From positions 6,261,501 to 6,325,500 of the forward strand of contig NZ_CP059997.1 of assembly GCF_018736145.1 (NCBI RefSeq): DNA of 64,000 nucleotides, in the 5' to 3' direction. The notes below the pieces were generated by a model. The model was given only the letters and a program-made list of their open reading frames with translations, had not been told where the DNA came from and searched no databases. The position numbers and the translations under genes are program-made. Source of the DNA: Amycolatopsis sp. CA-230715 (GTDB lineage: Bacteria > Actinomycetota > Actinomycetes > Mycobacteriales > Pseudonocardiaceae). Below are positions 41,151 through 49,967 of this stretch, one piece after another (the stretch's first letter is position 1; each line of letters begins with the position of its first letter).

Positions 41151-41921
41151 ATGGCGACCATGCTCGATCTCCCGCTCGTCTTCCTGCACGCCTTCCCGCT
41201 CGATTCGCGGATGTGGAACGGCATCCGCGAGCCGCTTTCCCGTCGCGCGCGGCTGATCACCCCGGACCAGCGTGGCCTCGGCAGGACGCCGTTGCCCGCG
41301 ACGACCCGCGAACCGAGCCTCGACGACGCCGCCCGCGACCTGGTGGCGCTGCTGGACAAGCTCGAACTGGAGCGGGTCGTCGTCGGCGGCTGCTCGATGG
41401 GCGGGTACGTCGCCCTCGCGCTGCTTCGCTCGGCGCCCGAGCGCGTCGGTGGCCTGGTGCTGATCGACACGAAAGCGTCCGCCGACAAGCCCGAGGCCGC
41501 CGAGAACCGGCACGCGCTCGCGAAGCGCGCCGACGAGGAAGGCATTGAGGGGTGGCTGGCCGGGCAGATGCTCCCCAACCTGCTCGCCGGGTCGACGCTC
41601 GAAAGCAGGCCGGACGTCACCGAGACGGTGCGCGACCTGATCGAATCCCAGCCGCCCGCGGGTATCGCCTGGGCGGCGCGGGCGATGGCGGCGCGCCCGG
41701 ATTCCGCCGAACTGCTGCGCGGCGCCGACGTGCCCGCGCTCGTCCTCGTCGGCGAGCACGACAACCTCACCCCGCACGCGGAGGCGTCCGCCATGGCCGA
41801 GGCGCTGTCGAACGCGGACCTGGTCACCATCGAGGGCGCGGGACACCTGACCCCGCTCGAACGACCGGACGCGGTCTCCGGCGCGATCCTCGACTGGCTC
41901 GGCCGCGCGCCGACCAGGTGA
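41151..41921 (+). CDS. Alpha/beta hydrolase
   Basis: The 256-residue product begins with the VFLHAFPLDSRMWNGIRE oxyanion region, has GLGRTPLPATT and the nucleophile elbow VVVGGCSMGGYVALAL. The catalytic Asp (VLVGEHDNLTP) and His (EGAGHLTPLERPD) are clear. It resembles 3-oxoadipate enol-lactonase-like and epoxide hydrolase-like enzymes. ATG 41151 is chosen; ATG 41160 is three codons later. A stable hairpin follows 42 bp after the stop. Confidence 0.9.
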   Translation: MATMLDLPLVFLHAFPLDSRMWNGIREPLSRRARLITPDQRGLGRTPLPATTREPSLDDAARDLVALLDKLELERVVVGGCSMGGYVALALLRSAPERVGGLVLIDTKASADKPEAAENRHALAKRADEEGIEGWLAGQMLPNLLAGSTLESRPDVTETVRDLIESQPPAGIAWAARAMAARPDSAELLRGADVPALVLVGEHDNLTPHAEASAMAEALSNADLVTIEGAGHLTPLERPDAVSGAILDWLGRAPTR

Positions 41922-41962
41922 GACGACGCGCACACTCGGAAATCCGGATCTCCCGCGCGCGG

Positions 41963-41994
41963 GAACTGCTCGCGACGGCCGCCGCGAGCAGTTC
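41963..41994 (+). terminator. Terminator of the alpha/beta hydrolase gene
   Basis: GAACTGCTCGCG (41963-41974) and CGCGAGCAGTTC (41983-41994) are perfect 12-bp arms around an 8-nt loop, 42 bp after the stop codon. It is followed by a further GCTCGC, with no T-run. Confidence 0.75.
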
Positions 41995-42066
41995 GCTCGC
42001 AGCACGCTGTTCACCGCCGCTTCCCCGGCTTCACCAGCGGGTTCGGCCCCCGGTGAACAGTGGCGG

Positions 42067-42092
42067 GGAGCGCGGGTGATCACCCGCGCTCC
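42067..42092. promoter_or_regulatory. 26-bp perfect palindrome upstream of ctaD
   Basis: Arms GGAGCGCGGGT (42067-42077) and ACCCGCGCTCC (42082-42092) surround GATC, giving 26 bases of perfect symmetry with TGATCA at the centre. It lies 145 bp upstream of the ctaD start. It may be a protein binding site or a second terminator hairpin. Confidence 0.65.
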
Positions 42093-42236
42093 GGTGCCGC
42101 CGCGACCGCCGGGGCGGATCTTGCCAGCCGGTGCGCGCGACGCCGGGTAGCGAGGGCTACGATCCCCCTAGCGGACTGTCTGGGCCTCGCTCGGCCGTTC
42201 GCGACCTCGATCCAAATAAGAGTGTTGGAGGCAGGA

Positions 42237-44018
42237 GTGACGGCCGTAGCCCCCAAGCCGATCGCCACGCGCCCGTATCCCGCGCGCGAGTCGGTTAAGG
42301 GTTCGTACCTGCTGCGGTTGTTCCGCACGACGGACCACAAGCAGATCGGCATCATGTACCTCGTGACGTCGTTCGCCTTCTTCATGGCGGGCGGCGCGAT
42401 GGCGATGCTGATCCGCTCCGAGCTGGCGCGTCCCGGGCAGCAGTTCCTTTCCCAGGAGCAGTACAACCAGCTGTTCACCATGCACGGCACGGTGATGCTG
42501 CTGCTGTACGCGACCCCGATCCTGTTCGGGTTCGCGAACTTCGTCCTCCCGCTGCAGATCGGCTCGCCCGACGTCGCGTTCCCGCGGTTGAACGCGTTCT
42601 CGTACTGGCTGTACCTGTTCGGCGGCATCATTGTGATGTCCGGCTTCCTGACGCCGGGTGGCGCCGCGGACTTCGGGTGGTTCGCCTACACCCCGCTGTC
42701 CGACGCGATCCACTCGCCGGGTGTCGGCGCCGACCTCTGGATCTCCGGCCTGGTCATCTCCGGTCTCGGCACGATCCTCGGCGCGGTCAACATGATCACC
42801 ACGGTGATCTGCCTGCGCGCGCCGGGCATGACGATGTACCGGATGCCGATCTTCACCTGGAACATCCTGATCACCAGCATCCTGATCCTGCTGGCGTTCC
42901 CGATCCTCACCGCGGCGCTGATGGGCCTGCTCGCCGACCGGCATCTCGGCGCGCACGTGTTCGATCCGGCGAACGGCGGCGTGATCCTCTGGCAGCACTT
43001 GTTCTGGTTCTTCGGCCATCCCGAGGTCTATATCGTCGCGCTACCGTTCTTCGGGATCGTGTCGGAGATCTTCCCGGTGTTCAGCCGCAAGCCGGTGTTC
43101 GGCTACAAGGGCCTGGTCTGGGCGACGCTGTCGATCGCCGCGCTGTCGGTGGCGGTGTGGGCGCACCACATGTACGCGACCGGTTCTGTGCTGCTGCCGT
43201 TCTTCTCCTTCATGACCTTCCTGATCGCGGTGCCGACCGGGGTCAAGTTCTTCAACTGGATCGGCACGATGTGGAAGGGGAACCTGAGCTTCGAGACGCC
43301 GATGCTGTTCTCGGTCGGCTTCATCGTCACGTTCCTCTTCGGTGGCCTCACCGGCATCCTGCTGGCCGCGCCCGCGATCGACTTCCACGTGTCCGACAGC
43401 TACTTCGTCGTCGCGCACTTCCACTACGTGCTCTACGGCACGATCGTGTTCGCCACCTTCGCCGGGATCTACTTCTGGTTCCCGAAGATCACCGGCCGCA
43501 TGATGGACGAGAAGCTCGGCAAGTGGCACTTCTGGACCACGTTCATCGGGTTCCACGGCACGTTCCTCGTCCAGCACTGGCTGGGCGCGGAGGGCATGCC
43601 GCGCCGGTACGCCGACTACCTGGCCACCGACGGGTTCACCACGCTGAACACGATCTCCACGATCGGCGCGTACATCCTCGGCGCGTCCACGCTGCCGTTC
43701 ATCTGGAACGTGTTCAAGAGCTACCGCTACGGCGAGCTCGTCACGGTGGACGACCCGTGGGGTTACGGCAACTCGCTGGAGTGGGCCACGAGCTGCCCGC
43801 CGCCGCGGCACAACTTCACCGAGCTGCCGCGCATCCGGTCCGAGCGGCCCGCGTTCGAACTGCACTACCCGCACATGATCGAGCGCATCCACGCCGAAGG
43901 CGAGATCACCTTCACCGGCAAGCCGAAGGTGCACGCCGGGGCCAAGGCGCCGTCGCAGGTGCTCACCGACGCCGCGATACCCGGTGACCACAGCAAGGAC
44001 AACGCGGGCGAGCAGTGA
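42237..44018 (+). CDS. ctaD: Cytochrome c oxidase subunit I (aa3 type)
   Basis: The 593-residue protein is the heme-copper subunit of the terminal oxidase, with about 12 hydrophobic segments. The heme ligand in FTMHGTVMLLLYATPI, the CuB/cross-link segment WFFGHPEVYIVALPFFG, the AHHMYATG helix and the paired histidines in VVAHFHYVLYG are all visible. GTG 42237 follows GGAGG at 42227-42231. It overlaps serB by 4 nt, so the phosphatase gene may depend on its translation. ctaC and ctaE are not in the window. Confidence 0.96.
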   Translation: MTAVAPKPIATRPYPARESVKGSYLLRLFRTTDHKQIGIMYLVTSFAFFMAGGAMAMLIRSELARPGQQFLSQEQYNQLFTMHGTVMLLLYATPILFGFANFVLPLQIGSPDVAFPRLNAFSYWLYLFGGIIVMSGFLTPGGAADFGWFAYTPLSDAIHSPGVGADLWISGLVISGLGTILGAVNMITTVICLRAPGMTMYRMPIFTWNILITSILILLAFPILTAALMGLLADRHLGAHVFDPANGGVILWQHLFWFFGHPEVYIVALPFFGIVSEIFPVFSRKPVFGYKGLVWATLSIAALSVAVWAHHMYATGSVLLPFFSFMTFLIAVPTGVKFFNWIGTMWKGNLSFETPMLFSVGFIVTFLFGGLTGILLAAPAIDFHVSDSYFVVAHFHYVLYGTIVFATFAGIYFWFPKITGRMMDEKLGKWHFWTTFIGFHGTFLVQHWLGAEGMPRRYADYLATDGFTTLNTISTIGAYILGASTLPFIWNVFKSYRYGELVTVDDPWGYGNSLEWATSCPPPRHNFTELPRIRSERPAFELHYPHMIERIHAEGEITFTGKPKVHAGAKAPSQVLTDAAIPGDHSKDNAGEQ

Positions 44019-45253
44019 GCGCTCAGGGGCAGACGCCGGTGCTGATCTCGATCACCGGTCCCGACAAACCCGGCGTCACCTCGGTGCTCTTCGCCGCGCT
44101 CACCCGGCACGGCGTCGACCTGCTCGACGTCGAGCAGGTCGTCATCCGCGATCAGCTCGTGCTCGGTGTGCTGGTGGGCGTGGCGAGCGATCCGGAGGCC
44201 CTGCAGGAGGTCGTCGAGCAGGCGATGGCCTCGCTCGCGATGAACGTCGAGGTGCGGATCGGGTCGGCCATCGGGGCCGACCCGTTCGCGCCGTCGCGGC
44301 TGGGGTCCACGCACGTGCTCGTCGTGCTGGGCCGCCCGCTGACCGCGCGCGCGTTCACCGAGGTGGCCAGGAAGATGGCCACCCTCGGCACGAACATCGA
44401 CACGATCCGCAGCATCGCGGACTACCCGGTGACCGGGCTCGAGGTGTACGTCTCGGCGGCGAACGAGAGCGACGAGGCGGACACCGAACTGCGCGCCGCG
44501 GTCGCCGACGTCACCTCGAACGGCGGGCTCGACGTCGCCATCGAGCGGGCTGGCCTGGAGCGGCGGTCCAAGCGCCTGATCGTGTTCGACGTCGACTCGA
44601 CGCTGGTGCAGGGCGAGGTCATCGAGATGCTCGGCGCGCACGCCGGGGTCGAGCCGCAGGTCAGGGAGATCACCGAGGCCGCGATGCGTGGCGAGCTGAA
44701 CTTCACCGAATCGCTCGAACAGCGCGTCGCCCTGCTCGAAGGCCTGCCGGTCTCCGCGCTCGACGAGGTCGCCGACTCGCTCGAACTCACCGCGGGCGCG
44801 CGGACCACCGTGCGCACGCTCAAGCGGCTCGGGTTCCGGTGCGGGGTCGTCTCCGGCGGGTTCACCTCGATCATCGACAGGCTCGTCGACGACCTCGGGC
44901 TCGACTTCGCCGCGGCGAACGAGCTGGAGGTCGCCGACGGCAAGCTCACCGGCCGCGTCGTCGGCGAGGTCGTGGACAGGGCGGGCAAGGCGACCGCGTT
45001 GCGCCGCTTCGCCGCCGAGTACGGCATCCCGCTCGCGCAGTGCGTCGCGGTCGGGGACGGCGCGAACGACATCGACATGCTGGCCGCGGCCGGGATGGGT
45101 GTCGCGTTCAACGCCAAGCCCGCGTTGCGTGAGGTCGCCGACACCGCGCTCTCCCACCCCTACCTCGACGCGGTGCTGTTCACCCTCGGCATCACGCGCG
45201 CCGAGGTCGAAGCGGCCGACGCGGCCGACGGCCTGCAACCAGAGCGGCTGTGA
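44015..45253 (+). CDS. serB: Phosphoserine phosphatase
   Basis: The 412-residue product has two ACT domains (about 5-80 and 90-170: LISITGPDKPGVTSVLFAAL, then VVLGRPLTARAFTEVARKMA) followed by a HAD phosphatase domain with the nucleophile motif VFDVDSTLVQ near residue 192, VVSGGFTSIIDRLVDDL and VGDGANDIDMLAAAG. It makes L-serine in the last step of the phosphorylated pathway, and ACT domains suggest feedback control by serine. GTG 44015 overlaps the ctaD stop, and the Pth2-like gene overlaps its end. Confidence 0.95.
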   Translation: MSAQGQTPVLISITGPDKPGVTSVLFAALTRHGVDLLDVEQVVIRDQLVLGVLVGVASDPEALQEVVEQAMASLAMNVEVRIGSAIGADPFAPSRLGSTHVLVVLGRPLTARAFTEVARKMATLGTNIDTIRSIADYPVTGLEVYVSAANESDEADTELRAAVADVTSNGGLDVAIERAGLERRSKRLIVFDVDSTLVQGEVIEMLGAHAGVEPQVREITEAAMRGELNFTESLEQRVALLEGLPVSALDEVADSLELTAGARTTVRTLKRLGFRCGVVSGGFTSIIDRLVDDLGLDFAAANELEVADGKLTGRVVGEVVDRAGKATALRRFAAEYGIPLAQCVAVGDGANDIDMLAAAGMGVAFNAKPALREVADTALSHPYLDAVLFTLGITRAEVEAADAADGLQPERL

Positions 45254-46014
45254 ACCCGGTTCTCCGGCCCCTCGCCGCGCGCTACGCCGAGTGGCTCGGC
45301 CTTCCCGCGTCCGAGACCGCGGACGTCTCCGCCGAGGAACCCGACCAGGTGCGGGCGATGCCGGTGATCCTGCGGTTCGAGAAGGCCGATCCGCCGGGCC
45401 GCACGCCCCTGCTGGAGGCCGCCGCGGCGGCCGCGATCGCGGTGTGCCTCGACGAGCGCGCCGTCGCCGAGGACGGCGAGTGGCACGACGCCGTGAAAGC
45501 GTGGATGGACGGGCGGATCCGCAAGGTTTCCCGCCGCGCTCGCGGCGCGCACTGGGACGCGGTCCAGGAGCTGCCGGGAATCACCGTGGAGGTCGACGGC
45601 GCGCAGGCCCGCGCGCTGGTGCCCGGCCGCGTGGTCGACAACCCCAAGACCGTTTCGCGCCTGCAGGTTTCGGGCAGCGAGCTGCCGTCCGACGAGCCGG
45701 GACCGGTGCCGGACGACGTGCCGGTGCTGTACCTCAACCCGGACGCGGAAATGACCGTCGGCAAGGCCGCGGCCCAGGTCGGCCACGGCACCATGATCCT
45801 GGCGTCGTTGCTCGGCGACGACGATCTCGCCCGCTGGGCGAAGCGCGATTTCCGTTGTGCCGTGCGCATTCCCGATGCCACCACGTGGAACGCGCTGCAC
45901 CCCGGCGCCGATCCCGGCCTAGCGTGGCGGGAGCGAGGCGTGGTCGCCGTGCGGGACGCGGGGTTCACCGAGGTGGCGCCCGGGACCGTCACCGTGCTCG
46001 CGCAATGGGTTTGA
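45250..46014 (+). CDS. Peptidyl-tRNA hydrolase Pth2-like protein
   Basis: The 254-residue product has a C-terminal half with the Pth2 core, MTVGKAAAQVGHGTMIL, a RDFRCAVRIP segment and AVRDAGFTEVAPGTVTVL. The N-terminal half is an Ala-rich helical region with VCLDERAVAEDGEWHDAVKA. Pth2 enzymes release peptides or D-amino acids from tRNA, but the actinobacterial long forms are not well characterised. GTG 45250 overlaps the serB stop. Its 3' end runs into a 17-bp tandem repeat. Confidence 0.78.
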   Translation: MNPVLRPLAARYAEWLGLPASETADVSAEEPDQVRAMPVILRFEKADPPGRTPLLEAAAAAAIAVCLDERAVAEDGEWHDAVKAWMDGRIRKVSRRARGAHWDAVQELPGITVEVDGAQARALVPGRVVDNPKTVSRLQVSGSELPSDEPGPVPDDVPVLYLNPDAEMTVGKAAAQVGHGTMILASLLGDDDLARWAKRDFRCAVRIPDATTWNALHPGADPGLAWRERGVVAVRDAGFTEVAPGTVTVLAQWV

Positions 46015-46042
46015 AGGCGCAGTGGTTTTGAAGGCGCAGTGG
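46000..46042 (+). repeat. 17-bp tandem repeat, 2.5 copies
   Basis: Units begin at 46000 (GCGCAATGGGTTTGAAG), 46017 (GCGCAGTGGTTTTGAAG) and 46034 (partial, GCGCAGTGG). The first unit holds the stop codon of the Pth2-like gene at 46012-46014. It looks like slippage or a short duplication of the gene end. Confidence 0.85.
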
Positions 46043-46064
46043 CGTTCGGCTTAGGGAGTGTGTG

Positions 46065-46469
46065 ATGGGGCTTGAAGTCCAGCGCGAGGGCGAACACCGG
46101 TTCGTCGGCCGCAACGAGCGCGGCGCGGAGGTGGTGCTGGGGCGCAAGGGCCAGGAAGGCTCGTTCTCGCCCGCGGAACTGCTCCAGATCGCCGTCGCGG
46201 GCTGTTCCGCGGTAACCGCGGAGGAACTGATCACGCGGCGCGTCGGCGAGGACTCGAAGTTCCGCGTGCACGTCACCGCGGACCGCCGCGAAGGCGCCTG
46301 GGAACTCGACGGCGTACACGGCCGCTTCGACGTCGACCTGTCGACATTGTCCCCCGCCGATCGCGAGGCGCTGGCCACCGCGGTCGAGCGGGCGATCGAC
46401 CGGCTCTGCACGGTGACCCGCACCCTGCGCAAAGGAATCCCCGTCACCGAGGAATTCCCGACGGCCTAA
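46065..46469 (+). CDS. OsmC/Ohr family peroxiredoxin-like protein
   Basis: The 134-residue product has the paired cysteines of the family in QIAVAGCSAVTAEELI and AIDRLCTVTRTLRKG, which reduce organic peroxides through a disulfide. The N-terminal GRKGQEGSFSPAELLQI motif, a Ser/Pro-rich entry to the active site, is also present. ATG 46065 follows GGGAG at 46054-46058; GTG 46062 is also possible. It probably protects against organic hydroperoxides in the cytoplasm. Confidence 0.9.
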   Translation: MGLEVQREGEHRFVGRNERGAEVVLGRKGQEGSFSPAELLQIAVAGCSAVTAEELITRRVGEDSKFRVHVTADRREGAWELDGVHGRFDVDLSTLSPADREALATAVERAIDRLCTVTRTLRKGIPVTEEFPTA

Positions 46470-46482
46470 CGGCTTTCCGCGT

Positions 46483-46610
46483 GCCCCGAAAGTGACATTC
46501 GGGGAACTCAGCGCCCCGAAGGCCACCTTCACGGCATGGGGCCCTGCGGCAGCCGAGCGCGCGAGTGGTGGAATCGCGGCGTCTGACGCCCCGAAGGTGG
46601 CCTTCGGGGC
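46483..46610. repeat. Intergenic hairpin repeat cluster, three units
   Basis: Units lie at 46483-46505 (CC/GG type with a changed centre), 46513-46535 (centre CCA, the opposite orientation) and 46588-46610 (perfect: GCCCCGAAGG, TGG, CCTTCGGGGC). The linker ACTCAGCGCC precedes the second unit. They lie between convergent OsmC and the hypothetical gene at 46630. Confidence 0.85.
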
Positions 46611-46629
46611 AGGAGCGAGCGGAGGAGAC

Positions 46630-46974
46630 TCAGCTCGCGTCGCTGGCGCGCCAGACGACGTAGGCCTCGTCGGCGTCGGTGGTCATGGCCTCGATGAACT
46701 TCTCGTTGTCGAAGCCGGGCAGGGTCTGCAGCCGCTCGATGAGCGCGTCCGCGGCGGGGTCGCCGCTGGGGACCGCGGTACCGGTGCCGTCGGCGGCCGC
46801 GAGCATCAGGAACACGTCCTCTTTCCACGGGCCCTCGGGAATCACCCTGATCACCACGGAGGACAACTCCGACCAGGTGACGGACTCCTCGCTGCCGTCG
46901 GCCAGCTGACGGCGAACCCCGGTGTCGTCGACACTGACCGAGCGCGAGTGCGCGCTGGCTGAGTCCTGGGACAA
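46630..46974 (-). CDS. Conserved hypothetical protein, 114 aa
   Basis: The 114-residue product is acidic, with VRRQLADGSEESVTWSELSS, VVIRVIPEGPWKEDVFLMLA and GFDNEKFIEAMTTDADEAYV. It has a mixed alpha/beta character and no membrane segment. TTG 46974 is the start because AGGGAGAG lies 4-11 bp upstream on the minus strand. It is divergent from nothing on its right; the next minus gene (dinG) starts further right. I do not recognise the family. Confidence 0.72.
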   Translation of the reverse strand: MSQDSASAHSRSVSVDDTGVRRQLADGSEESVTWSELSSVVIRVIPEGPWKEDVFLMLAAADGTGTAVPSGDPAADALIERLQTLPGFDNEKFIEAMTTDADEAYVVWRASDAS

Positions 46975-47031
46975 GACGCTCTCCCTAGTTCTTTGCGTTC
47001 CGTTAACGGTACTTCGACGGCACTCGCGTGC

Positions 47032-49077
47032 TCAGGCGGGGGCGGCGTCGTCGAGTCTTCGCAACGCCGCCCTCGCCACCTCGGGGTCGAGGGTGGGCCA
47101 CAGCGGGGGTAGCGAAGCCTTGAGGAAACCGCCGTACCGCGCCGTCGCCAGCCGCGAGTCCAGCACGGCGACCACCCCGCGATCCGTGGTCGCCCGGTGC
47201 AGGCGGCCGGTGCCCTGCGCCAGCAGCAGCGCCGCGTGCGTCGCGGCGACCGTGAGGAACCCGTTGCCGCCTCTGGCTTCCACCGCGCGCTGCCGCGCGG
47301 AGGCGACCGGGTCGTCGGGGCGGGGGAAGGGCAGCCGGTCCACCACGACGAGCTGGAGCGACGGTCCCGGCACGTCCACGCCCTGCCACAGCGAAAGCGT
47401 GCCGAACAGGCAGGTGCGCGGGTCGTCGGCGAACTTCTGCACCAGCAGCGAGGTCGAATCCTCGCCCTGGCACAGGATCGGGTGCTCGATGCGGTCGCGC
47501 AGCTCCTCGGTGGCCTGCTTCGCCGCGCGCATCGAGGAGAACAGGCCGAGCGTGCGCCCGCCCGCCGCGCCGATCAGCTCGGCCAGCTCGTCCAAAGTGG
47601 ACTTCGCGAGGCCGTCCCTTCCCGGTGCGGGAAGGTGTTTCGCGACGTACAGGATGCCGTTGCGCGGGTAGTCGAACGGGGAGCCGACGTCGAGACCGGT
47701 CCAGTTCGGCGCGTTGTCGTCGGCGGGCGGTGGCTTGTCGGTCGCGGTTCCTTCGGCCTTCTTCGCCCCCTGCGACGGCGGCAGGCCCCACTGCCGCGCC
47801 AGCGTGTCGAAGGTGCCGCCCAGGGTCAGCGTCGCCGAGGTGAGCACCGTGGTGTTCACGTTGAACAGGCGCTCGCGCAACAGCCCCGACACCGACAGCG
47901 GCGCGACCTTCAGCGCGGGCGGGCGCGGGCTGAGCGAGAACTTGTCGTTCTGCAGCCACACCACGTCCCGCTGGTGAGCGCGATCCTCGTCGTAGGCCTC
48001 GATGAGCCGGACGGCCGTGTCGTGCACCTCGTCGAGCAGCGAGCGGGCGAGCTTGCGCGCCGTCGCCTCCTCGACCTCTTCCTTGCGCTCCGAGCCCAGC
48101 GCCGAGATGCACGCGTGCGCCGCGTCGCGCACCGCGGCGATCGACCCGCCGAGCGCCTTCGGCATCTCGTCCATCCGGCCGGGCGGTGCGTCGTCGAGCA
48201 TGATCGTGAGCCCGTCGGCGGCTTCCATCAGCCTGTCCGCGATGTCCGCGTCGATGAGCTTGCCGCAGCGGCGGACCGCGGCCGAGACCATCGGGCTGGT
48301 CAGCTCGCCGGTGGCCACCGAGGTCACCCTGTCCACCAGGTCGTGCGCCTCGTCGATGATCACCAGGTCGTGCTCGGGGAGGACCTGGTAGCCCTGCAGC
48401 GCGTCGATCGCGAGGAGGGCGTGGTTGGTGACTACGACGTCGGCGCGGCCCGCTTCGCCGCGGGCGCGCTCGGCGAAGCAGTCGACGCCGATCGGGCAGC
48501 GCGAGACGCCGAGGCATTCCTTGGCCGTCACCGAAACCTGCCGCCACGCCTGGTCGGACACGCCGGGTACCAGCTCGTCCCGGTCGCCGGTTTCGGTGTC
48601 GGACGACCATTCGTAGAGCCGTTTGACGTCCTTGCCCAGTCTGGACACCGCGAACGGGTCGAACAGCGCCGGATCCTCCGGCTCCTCCGGCGCGCCGGTG
48701 TCGAGCCGGTGCAGGCACAGGTAGTTGCGCCTGCCCTTGAGGATGGCGAAGGTCGGTTCGCGCCCGAGCGGCTTCTTGAGCGCCTTCGCGAGCCGGGGCA
48801 GGTCCCTGTCGACGAGCTGGCGCTGCAGCGCGATGGTGGCCGTGGAGACCACCACGGTGGCTTCCTTCTCGACCGCGTGCCGGATCGCGGGCACGAGGTA
48901 GGCCAGCGACTTCCCGGTGCCGGTGCCCGCCTGCACGGCGAGGTGCTCGCCGGTGCGGATCGCCCGCCCGACCGCCTCGGCCATCCGCACCTGGCCCTCG
49001 CGCTCGGCACCGCCGACCGCTTCGACCGCGTGGGTCAGCAGTTCGGAGACACCGGGGAAGTCCTTGCGGGAGGGCAC
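47032..49077 (-). CDS. dinG: DinG-like ATP-dependent DNA helicase
   Basis: The 681-residue SF2 helicase of the XPD/DinG class has Walker A VQAGTGTGKSLAYLVPA, a 4Fe-4S cluster domain with Cys residues in GRRNYLCLHRL and KECLGVSRCPIGVDCFAERA, the DEAH box IIDEAHDLVDRV, and C-terminal motif VI QGTGRLHRATTDRGVVAVLD. It unwinds structured DNA during repair. GTG 49077 is chosen because the frame runs further upstream without conserved sequence. The order dinG, then pncB and clpS, matches M. tuberculosis Rv1329c-Rv1331 apart from the genes between. Confidence 0.94.
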   Translation of the reverse strand: MPSRKDFPGVSELLTHAVEAVGGAEREGQVRMAEAVGRAIRTGEHLAVQAGTGTGKSLAYLVPAIRHAVEKEATVVVSTATIALQRQLVDRDLPRLAKALKKPLGREPTFAILKGRRNYLCLHRLDTGAPEEPEDPALFDPFAVSRLGKDVKRLYEWSSDTETGDRDELVPGVSDQAWRQVSVTAKECLGVSRCPIGVDCFAERARGEAGRADVVVTNHALLAIDALQGYQVLPEHDLVIIDEAHDLVDRVTSVATGELTSPMVSAAVRRCGKLIDADIADRLMEAADGLTIMLDDAPPGRMDEMPKALGGSIAAVRDAAHACISALGSERKEEVEEATARKLARSLLDEVHDTAVRLIEAYDEDRAHQRDVVWLQNDKFSLSPRPPALKVAPLSVSGLLRERLFNVNTTVLTSATLTLGGTFDTLARQWGLPPSQGAKKAEGTATDKPPPADDNAPNWTGLDVGSPFDYPRNGILYVAKHLPAPGRDGLAKSTLDELAELIGAAGGRTLGLFSSMRAAKQATEELRDRIEHPILCQGEDSTSLLVQKFADDPRTCLFGTLSLWQGVDVPGPSLQLVVVDRLPFPRPDDPVASARQRAVEARGGNGFLTVAATHAALLLAQGTGRLHRATTDRGVVAVLDSRLATARYGGFLKASLPPLWPTLDPEVARAALRRLDDAAPA

Positions 49078-49179
49078 GCGCAAACGGTACCGGGGGACCC
49101 CGTCAGTTCCGCCGAGGCTGCCCCGGAACGCGCGAACGCCCCCGGCGGTCACCGGGGGCGTTCGACGGGGTTCGCGGGG

Positions 49180-49770
49180 TCAGTCCTGGTCACGGACCTT
49201 CCGCACGAGCGCCCACGCCGCGGGCAGCAGCCCGGCCGCGACGACGATCTTCAGCGCGTCGCCGATCAGGAACGGCACCACGCCCTTCGCGAGCGCGCCG
49301 CCGAAGTCCAGCGACGCCGACGCCATCAGCCACGGCACGCCGACCGCGTAGACGACGACGTTGCCGAGCGCCATCGTGCCGAGCATCCGCAACGGCGTGC
49401 GATCGCCGCCCTGCGCCGCGAGCTTGCCCACCAGCGCGGCGGCGAAGACGAAGCCGACGACGTAACCGGCCGAGGCGCCGAAGAGGCCCGACGTGCCGTT
49501 GTTGAACCACGGCACGCCCGCGGCGCCCATGGCCAGGTAGAGCAGCAGCGCCGCGGCGCCGCGCTGCCAGCCGAGCGCGGTGCCGACGAGCAGCGCCGCG
49601 AACGTCTGGCCGGTCATCGGTACCGGGCTGCCCGGTACCGGCAGCACGATCTGGGCGGCGACCCCGGTCAGCCCGGCGCCCGCGGCGACCAGCACGACGT
49701 CGCGGGTGAGCGCGCCAGGCACCAGGTCCGCCAGTACCGGCCGCCTGCCGGCCAAGGACAACGAAGACAC
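49180..49770 (-). CDS. bioY: Biotin transporter BioY
   Basis: The 196-residue membrane protein is the substrate-binding S component of an energy-coupling-factor transporter. Family motifs are VPGSPVPMTGQTFAALLVG, AAGVPWFNNGTSGLFGASAG and VPFLIGDALKIVVAAGLLPA, with about six hydrophobic segments. GTG 49770 is preferred because GGGAGG lies 5 bp upstream; the ATG at 49785 has no such site. No bioM/bioN genes lie nearby, so it either works alone or uses shared ECF ATPases. Confidence 0.93.
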   Translation of the reverse strand: MSSLSLAGRRPVLADLVPGALTRDVVLVAAGAGLTGVAAQIVLPVPGSPVPMTGQTFAALLVGTALGWQRGAAALLLYLAMGAAGVPWFNNGTSGLFGASAGYVVGFVFAAALVGKLAAQGGDRTPLRMLGTMALGNVVVYAVGVPWLMASASLDFGGALAKGVVPFLIGDALKIVVAAGLLPAAWALVRKVRDQD

Positions 49771-49967
49771 TCCGACCTCCCGCATAGTTCACGCATCCGT
49801 GTCGATGGAGGTTAACGCCGTACCCGGTCGAGTGGCTGCCCCAGTTGTGTTCCTCACCCGTTGTTAGGGGGTGACACGTCAGGGTGGACTCCATTCGAGC
49901 AGGTCAGGCGGGCCGGAGTGCATGCCGATGGACGTAGGGAACAGGTGGTGAGTCGAAGGGAGTGGCG

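Larger units (their letters stand above)
41922..42236. other. 315-bp intergenic region upstream of ctaD
   Basis: No gene is seen here. The region carries the hairpin at 41963-41994 and the 26-bp palindrome at 42067-42092, and must hold the ctaD promoter in its right part. I cannot identify a convincing -10/-35 pair. GGAGG at 42227-42231 is the ctaD ribosome binding site. Confidence 0.7.

Noticed and set aside
41922..42236. tRNA or small RNA gene upstream of ctaD
   Set aside because: The hairpins do not fold into a cloverleaf and there is no CCA or T-loop motif. No tRNA or rRNA gene was found in the window.
49786..49967. Possible BioQ or riboswitch element upstream of bioY
   Set aside because: GTTAAC and GTTCAC are 20 bp apart and do not make a clear palindrome; no conserved riboswitch core is seen.
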